Below the pieces are notes generated by a model. That model saw nothing but the letters and a program-made list of their open reading frames with translations. It was not told the DNA's origin and searched no databases. A program made the translations under genes and the position numbers. A stretch of DNA of 64,000 nt from Streptomyces sp. NBC_01224 (GTDB taxonomy: Bacteria > Actinomycetota > Actinomycetes > Streptomycetales > Streptomycetaceae): NCBI RefSeq assembly GCF_036002945.1, contig NZ_CP108529.1, forward strand, positions 3,782,001 to 3,846,000, read 5' to 3'. Shown in pieces: positions 58,987 to 64,000 of the stretch (position 1 is its first letter; every line of letters starts with the position of its first letter).

Positions 58987-60561
58987 TCAGAAGAGATTGA
59001 CGGCGGCGAACCTGAGGACCGTCTGCGGGGCACCGGAGAGTACGACGCCGACGACTGCGGTGAGGGCGATCGCGGCAGTGAGGGAGGCCGGGGCGCGGTG
59101 CCTGGTGGGGGCGGGTGCGGCCTCGTCCGCCGGGGTCTCTTCCGGAGCGCGGAAGAGCGCCGCGGTCCACTGCAGGTAGTAGTAGAGCGCGATCACGACA
59201 TTGACGGCCATGACGACGGCGAGCCAGCCGAGTCCCGCGTCGACGGCCGCGGAGAAGACCGTGACCTTGGCGAAGAGGCCGACGATGCCGGGCGGCAGGC
59301 CGGCCAGGCAGAGCAGGAAGAAGGCCATCGCGAGGGCGGTCAGGGGGCGGGTGGCGTACAGGCCGCGGTAGTCGGAGATCCGGTTTCCGGGGTTCGTACG
59401 CGCGACGAGGGCCGCGACCGCGAATGCGCCGAGGTTCACGACGGCGTACATGAGCGCGTAGGCGACGGTGGAGCCGATGTGCTCGTCGCTGGAGTACGCG
59501 GCGGCGGCGATCGGCACCAGGAGATAGCCGGCCTGGGCGACGGACGACCAGGCGAGCAGGCGTACGGCGCTGCGGACGCGGGTGGCGTTCTGGCGCAGGG
59601 CGGCGACGTTGCCGGTCGTCATGGTGAGCGCGGCGAGGACGGCGAGGGCCGGTCCCCAGACGTCGGCGTACGCCGGGAACGCGATCACGGTGACGAGGAT
59701 GAGGCCGGAGAAGCCGACCGCCTTGCCGACGACCGAAAGGTAGGCGGCGACCGGCAGGGGCGCGCCGACGTAGGTGTCGGGAACCCAGAAGTGGAAGGGC
59801 GCGGCGGCCGTCTTGAAGGCGAAGCCGACCAGGGTGAGGACCACACCCGCCTGGGCGAGGGTGTCGAGCTGCCCGGGTACGTCGTCGAGCCGGGCGGCGA
59901 TCTCCGTGAGGTGCAGGGTGCCGGTGGTGGCGTACACGAAGCTGACGCCGAGCAGCATGACGGCGGTCGCGACGACGGAGGAGAGGAAGAACTTCAGCGC
60001 GGCTTCGGAGGAGCGCCTGTCGCCGCGCTTGATGCCGACGAGGGCGAAGGCGGGCAGCGAGGCGACTTCGAGGGCGACGACGAGGGTGGCGAGGTCGCGG
60101 GCGGCGGGCAGGAGTGCGGCGCCGGACGCGGAGGACAGCAGGAGGAACCAGAACTCGCCCGCGGGGAGTTTGCGTGTGTCGCCGAGGGAGAGCAGCGCCG
60201 TCAGCAGGGCGCCGCCGAGTACGAGTGCCTGGATGACGAGGGCGAAGTGGTCGGCGGTGTAGCTGCAGGCCCCGGTACCACTGGTGCCGGTGGTTGCTGC
60301 GGTGAGGCAGAAGGTGGAGCGGTCGCCGTCGCGCAGCGGGATGAGGAAGGCGAGTGCGGCCACGAGCCCGGCGATGGCGACCGGGCCGAGGAGCGGCTTG
60401 CGTTCCTCGGGCAGGAAGAGATCGGCGACCAGGACGATCAGGGCGACGGTCGCGACGACGACCGGGGGCGCGATCGCGAGCCAGTCGACGGACTGGACGA
60501 GGCTGGTGGTGCTCTCGGCCGCTGTGGTGACGACGCCCGGGGTGACGACGGCTGTGGTCAC
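58987..60561 (-). CDS. nuoN: NADH-quinone oxidoreductase subunit N
   Basis: The 524-residue protein has about 14 spans and the proton-channel segments of the Mrp-antiporter type (VALEVASLPAFALVG, FKTAAAPFHFWVPDTYVGAP). The GTG at 60561 overlaps the nuoM stop as GTGA, with AGGAGG about 6 bases upstream. NuoN is one of the three proton-pumping membrane subunits of complex I, and here it ends the nuo operon. Confidence 0.96.
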   Translation of the reverse strand: MTTAVVTPGVVTTAAESTTSLVQSVDWLAIAPPVVVATVALIVLVADLFLPEERKPLLGPVAIAGLVAALAFLIPLRDGDRSTFCLTAATTGTSGTGACSYTADHFALVIQALVLGGALLTALLSLGDTRKLPAGEFWFLLLSSASGAALLPAARDLATLVVALEVASLPAFALVGIKRGDRRSSEAALKFFLSSVVATAVMLLGVSFVYATTGTLHLTEIAARLDDVPGQLDTLAQAGVVLTLVGFAFKTAAAPFHFWVPDTYVGAPLPVAAYLSVVGKAVGFSGLILVTVIAFPAYADVWGPALAVLAALTMTTGNVAALRQNATRVRSAVRLLAWSSVAQAGYLLVPIAAAAYSSDEHIGSTVAYALMYAVVNLGAFAVAALVARTNPGNRISDYRGLYATRPLTALAMAFFLLCLAGLPPGIVGLFAKVTVFSAAVDAGLGWLAVVMAVNVVIALYYYLQWTAALFRAPEETPADEAAPAPTRHRAPASLTAAIALTAVVGVVLSGAPQTVLRFAAVNLF

Positions 60562-62132
60562 GACTTGCCTCCTGCGAGGAGCTTCTGCACGGCCGGGTCG
60601 GTGAGGCCGAGGAGGACGGCGGGCCACAGACCGGCGAGGACGGTGAGGGCGACGAGCGGGGTCCAGGCGGCGAATTCGTACGTCTGGACATCGGCCGGCT
60701 GCTGCGGCTCTTCCCGCTTCTCACCCATGCAGACCCGGCGTACGACGATCAGCATGTACGCGGCGGTGAGCAGGGTGCCGAACGCGGCGATCGACATGAA
60801 GGTGAGGAAGGCGGGGCGGCTGAGGCCGTCGGCGGGGTCGAAGGAGCCGAACAGGGCGAGCATCTCGCCCCAGAACCCGGCGAGCCCGGGCAGGCCCAGG
60901 GAGGCGACGGCGGCGAAGGCGAGGAGGCCGCCGAGGCGGGGGGCGCGGCCGTAGAGCGCGGCCCCGGTGGCGCCGGAGAGGGTGTCGAGGTCGGCGGTGC
61001 CGTACCGGTCCTTGACCGCGCCGACCAGGAAGAACAGCAGGCCGGTGATGAGACCGTGGGCGATGTTGGCGAAGAGCGCGCCGTTGACTCCGGTGGGGGT
61101 CATGCTCGCGATGCCGAGGAGTACGAAGCCCATGTGCCCGACGGAGGAGTACGCGATCAGGCGCTTGAGGTCGCCCTTGGAGCCCGGGCGGGCCAGCGCC
61201 AGGCAGGCGAGCGATCCGTAGACGATGCCGACGACCGCGAAGGCGGCGAGGTAGGGCGCGAAGGTGTGCATGCCGTCGGGGGTGATGGGGAGCAGGATGC
61301 GGATGAATCCGTACGTACCCATCTTCAGCAGGACTCCCGCGAGCAGGACCGAGCCGACGGTCGGGGCGGCGGTGTGGGCGTCCGGGAGCCAGCTGTGCAG
61401 CGGCCACATCGGGGTCTTCACGGCGAGCCCGATGCCGATCGCCAGAACGGCAATGACCTGCACGGACGAGGTGAGCCCACGGCCGTTGTCAGTGGCGAGT
61501 GCCACCATGTCGAAGGTGCCGCTCTTCAGTCCGATGAGGAGCAGGCCCAGCAGCATGATCACCGAGCCGAGCAGCGTGTAGAGGATGAACTTCCAGGCGG
61601 CAGCCTGCTTCTGCGCACCGCCCCAGCGGGCGATGAGGAAGTACATCGGGATGAGCACCATCTCGAACGCCAGGAAGAACAGCAGCAGATCGAGGACGGC
61701 GAAGGTCGCGAGGGTGCCGGACTCCAGGACGAGGATGAGTGCGACGAAGGCCTTCGGGGAGGGGCCTTCAGGCATTTTGAAGTAGCTGTAGAGCGCGCAG
61801 AGGAAGGTCAGCAGCGCGGTCAGTACGAGAAGGGGGAGCGAGATGCCGTCGATGCCGAGGTGGATGCGGACGTCGAGCGCCGGGATCCAGCTGATGTCGG
61901 TGGTGGCCTGCATCTTCGACGGGTGGTCGCGGTCGAAGCCGACGGCGAGCACGATCGCGGCGATGAGGATCGCACCGGTGACGGTCACTCCGTGGCGGAG
62001 CACGGCCTGGTCGGGGCTGGTCCCCTTCAGCCCGGGCGGGGCCGGCAGAAGGGCGGCCACGGCGCCGATGAGCGGGACGACGACGATGAACGCGAGAAGG
62101 AACTGCATCACGGATTCGCTGATATCGATCAC
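60558..62132 (-). CDS. nuoM: NADH-quinone oxidoreductase subunit M
   Basis: The 524-residue antiporter-like subunit has FEMVLIPMYFLI, VKTPMWPLHSWLPDAHTAAPT, and YSSVGHMGFVLLG, the proton-pumping channel residues of complex I. The GTG at 62132 starts 3 bases after the nuoL stop; an ATG at 62108 is a weaker alternative. Its stop overlaps the nuoN start. Confidence 0.96.
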   Translation of the reverse strand: MIDISESVMQFLLAFIVVVPLIGAVAALLPAPPGLKGTSPDQAVLRHGVTVTGAILIAAIVLAVGFDRDHPSKMQATTDISWIPALDVRIHLGIDGISLPLLVLTALLTFLCALYSYFKMPEGPSPKAFVALILVLESGTLATFAVLDLLLFFLAFEMVLIPMYFLIARWGGAQKQAAAWKFILYTLLGSVIMLLGLLLIGLKSGTFDMVALATDNGRGLTSSVQVIAVLAIGIGLAVKTPMWPLHSWLPDAHTAAPTVGSVLLAGVLLKMGTYGFIRILLPITPDGMHTFAPYLAAFAVVGIVYGSLACLALARPGSKGDLKRLIAYSSVGHMGFVLLGIASMTPTGVNGALFANIAHGLITGLLFFLVGAVKDRYGTADLDTLSGATGAALYGRAPRLGGLLAFAAVASLGLPGLAGFWGEMLALFGSFDPADGLSRPAFLTFMSIAAFGTLLTAAYMLIVVRRVCMGEKREEPQQPADVQTYEFAAWTPLVALTVLAGLWPAVLLGLTDPAVQKLLAGGKS

Positions 62133-62135
62133 GGC

Positions 62136-64000
62136 TCACGACCCGGCGTTGACGTTGGCAAAAACGACGGCGGCGATCGCCAGGACTAGAGAACCGGCGA
62201 GCAGTGCGCTGAGGTAGGTCTGCACATTGCCGGTCTGGGCGCGGCGGACGGCGGTGCCGAGCCAGCGTGCGCCGGTGCCGGAGCCCCGTACGTAGGTGTC
62301 GACGACCTCGCGGTCCAGGAAGCGGACGAGGCTCGCCGCGGCCTGGACGGGGCGGACGAACAGGGCCGTGTACAGGGCGTCGAGGTGGAAGCCGGCTGCG
62401 GCGTGGCGGTGGAGCGGGCCGAGCAGCAGGCGGCCGGGGTCGGCCGGGTCGGGGGCGTCCCCGTCGGTGCCGTAGGCGGCGGTGTGTGCCGACATGGCCT
62501 GGGCCTCGACGAGGGCGGGTTCGGCGTCGGGGTGGGCCACGACGGTGCCGACGGGGGTGCGGGCGGCGAGTGCCGATGTGTGGCGCCAGGCGCCGTAGGT
62601 GACGAGGCCGCCGACGAGGCCGACGCCCGTGGAGAGGACGGCGGTGGTCACGGACGGGGTGAGGCTGTGGCCGTCGAACCAGTCGGTGATCGCGCCGACG
62701 GTCAGTCCGAAGGCGATGGTGGGGACGGCGAGCACCCACAGGACGGTGGTCATCGCGACGGGCTGCCTGCCGTGGTCGGGGACCTCGGCTCCGCGGCCTC
62801 GGAAGGCGAGGAGCCAGAGGCGGGTGGCGTACGCGGCGGTGAGGACGGCGGCGAGCAGTCCGGCGACGAGGACGGTCCAGCCGGCGGCGGCCGGGGCAAC
62901 GTGCCGATCCCCGAGTGCGGTGTGCTCGGCGGCGACGAGGATGGCTTCCTTGGAGAAGAAGCCGGCGAACGGCGGGATGGCTGCGAGCGCGAGGAGGGCG
63001 ACGGTCATCGTCCAGTAGGCGTCCGGGATGCGCTTCGTCAGGCCGCCCATACGGGACATGGCGGCCAACGAGTTGGTCCCGGCGGCGTGGATGACGACGC
63101 CCGCCGCGAGGAAGAGGACGGCCTTGAACGCACCGTGGGAGAGGAGGTGGAAGACAGCGGCACCACGGTCGCCGACGGCCAGCGCGCCGGACATGTAGCC
63201 GAGCTGGCCGATCGTCGAGTAGGCGAGGACGCGTTTGATGTCGTCCTGGGCGAGGGCGGCGAGTCCCGAACCGATCATCGTGATCGCCGCAATCACGGCG
63301 AGGACGACGAGGGCCGCGCCGGACTGGGCGAAGACGGGGAGGAGCCGGGCCACGAAGTAGATACCGGCGGCGACCATCGTCGCGGCGTGGATCAGCGCGG
63401 AGACGGGGGTGGGGCCGGCCATCGCGTCGGGCAGCCAGGTGTGCAGGGGGAACTGCGCGGACTTGCCCGCGACGCCCGCGAGGAGCAGCAGGGCGACGAC
63501 GGTGGGGTGGTCCAGGCCACCGTTCGCGACGGCGCCCAGGATGCCGGTGATGCGGAACGTGCCGGTGTCGGCGGCGAGCGCGAACAGACCGATCAGGAAG
63601 GGGACGTCGCCGAGCTTGGTTACCAGGAAGGCCTTGAGGGAGGCAGCGCGGGCTTCGGGCGTCTCCCAGTAGTGGCCGACGAGGAAGTACGAGCAGATGC
63701 CCATGATCTCCCAGCCGACCAGGAGCACCATCAGGTCGCCGGAGTAGACGACGAGCAGCATCGCGGCGGTGAAGAGGGAGACGAGAGCCGCGTACGAGGG
63801 GTAGCGGGGGTCGTCGCGCAGGTAGGCGGTCGAATAGATCTGCACACAGGTCGCGACGAGCCCGACCAGGACGGCGACGAGGACCGCGAAACCGTCGAGG
63901 TGCAGGGCGAGGTCGATCGGGACCGAGCCGGTGGGGGTGAGCCTGGTCGCAGCGTCGATGGCCCGGCCGCCGCCCTGGTCCGAGGCGACGACGACGGCGA
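62136..64000 (-). CDS. nuoL: NADH-quinone oxidoreductase subunit L, N-terminus outside window
   Basis: The frame is open to the right edge, so the first part of the gene lies beyond 64000; about 620 residues are visible. It has VGWEIMGICSYFLVGHYW, GKSAQFPLHTWLPDAMAGPTPVSALIHAATMV and the long C-terminal part with the lateral helix typical of NuoL. It is the most distal proton-pumping subunit. The gene precedes nuoM by 3 bases, so nuoL-M-N form one operon. Confidence 0.96.
   Translation of the reverse strand, partial: AVVVASDQGGGRAIDAATRLTPTGSVPIDLALHLDGFAVLVAVLVGLVATCVQIYSTAYLRDDPRYPSYAALVSLFTAAMLLVVYSGDLMVLLVGWEIMGICSYFLVGHYWETPEARAASLKAFLVTKLGDVPFLIGLFALAADTGTFRITGILGAVANGGLDHPTVVALLLLAGVAGKSAQFPLHTWLPDAMAGPTPVSALIHAATMVAAGIYFVARLLPVFAQSGAALVVLAVIAAITMIGSGLAALAQDDIKRVLAYSTIGQLGYMSGALAVGDRGAAVFHLLSHGAFKAVLFLAAGVVIHAAGTNSLAAMSRMGGLTKRIPDAYWTMTVALLALAAIPPFAGFFSKEAILVAAEHTALGDRHVAPAAAGWTVLVAGLLAAVLTAAYATRLWLLAFRGRGAEVPDHGRQPVAMTTVLWVLAVPTIAFGLTVGAITDWFDGHSLTPSVTTAVLSTGVGLVGGLVTYGAWRHTSALAARTPVGTVVAHPDAEPALVEAQAMSAHTAAYGTDGDAPDPADPGRLLLGPLHRHAAAGFHLDALYTALFVRPVQAAASLVRFLDREVVDTYVRGSGTGARWLGTAVRRAQTGNVQTYLSALLAGSLVLAIAAVVFANVNAGS

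Overview
The window is high-GC actinobacterial DNA and almost certainly Streptomyces. Coding bias is strong, GTG and TTG starts are frequent, starts and stops often overlap as ATGA or GTGA, and several families are typical of the genus (DUF397 with an XRE/DUF5753 regulator, an RsbW-like ATPase, DUF1707). Gene order from secE to tuf matches the Streptomyces rif/str ribosomal region read in reverse, and nuoL-nuoM-nuoN lie at the right edge.

Positions 1-18429 form an accessory defence locus. The left edge carries a truncated N6-adenine methyltransferase (DrmMI type). A GTGA/ATGA-overlapped operon drmA-drmB-drmC follows at 12222-18429 (SF2 helicase, DUF1998 protein, phospholipase-D-like protein). 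Together they look like class 1 DISARM, with drmD presumably just left of the window. The methylase and drmA are separated by about 9.7 kb of unrelated genes: a DUF397/XRE/ATPase regulatory trio, an HTH protein followed by an Rpn-like PD-(D/E)XK protein, a remnant resembling a SocA/DUF4065 antitoxin, a lower-GC secreted/WXG-like three-gene operon, and a DUF4365 nuclease-like gene coupled to a 387-aa protein of unknown function and divergent from drmA. That last pair is the best candidate for an undescribed accessory module.

Positions 18440-21660 are a transition zone: an orphan small ORF, a GNAT acetyltransferase, a secreted PIG-L-type deacetylase with a C-terminal repeat region, and a collapsed LuxR-type response regulator. 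Positions 22081-40755 are the conserved core on the minus strand: tRNA-Trp, secE, nusG, rplK, rplA, a lipoprotein, rplJ, rplL, rpoB, rpoC, a DUF1707 membrane protein, rpsL, rpsG, fusA and tuf. Strong hairpin terminators mark most unit ends.

Positions 40981-49605 are housekeeping genes: an aspartate aminotransferase, an adenosine deaminase, murB, a MaoC-like hotdog pair next to rpmG, and tRNA-Met and tRNA-Thr. Two TetR modules, each with recognisable paired operators, sit among them. Positions 49908-58889 hold an amidohydrolase, a DUF523 protein, tRNA-Tyr (the target type of SLP1-like integrative elements, unoccupied here), a YajQ-family protein, the repair pair ogt-alkB, small membrane proteins, a PP2C-like protein, htpX and an MscL with a zinc-ribbon tail. 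The window ends in nuoN, nuoM and a truncated nuoL of respiratory complex I. No insertion sequence, CRISPR array or rRNA gene was seen.
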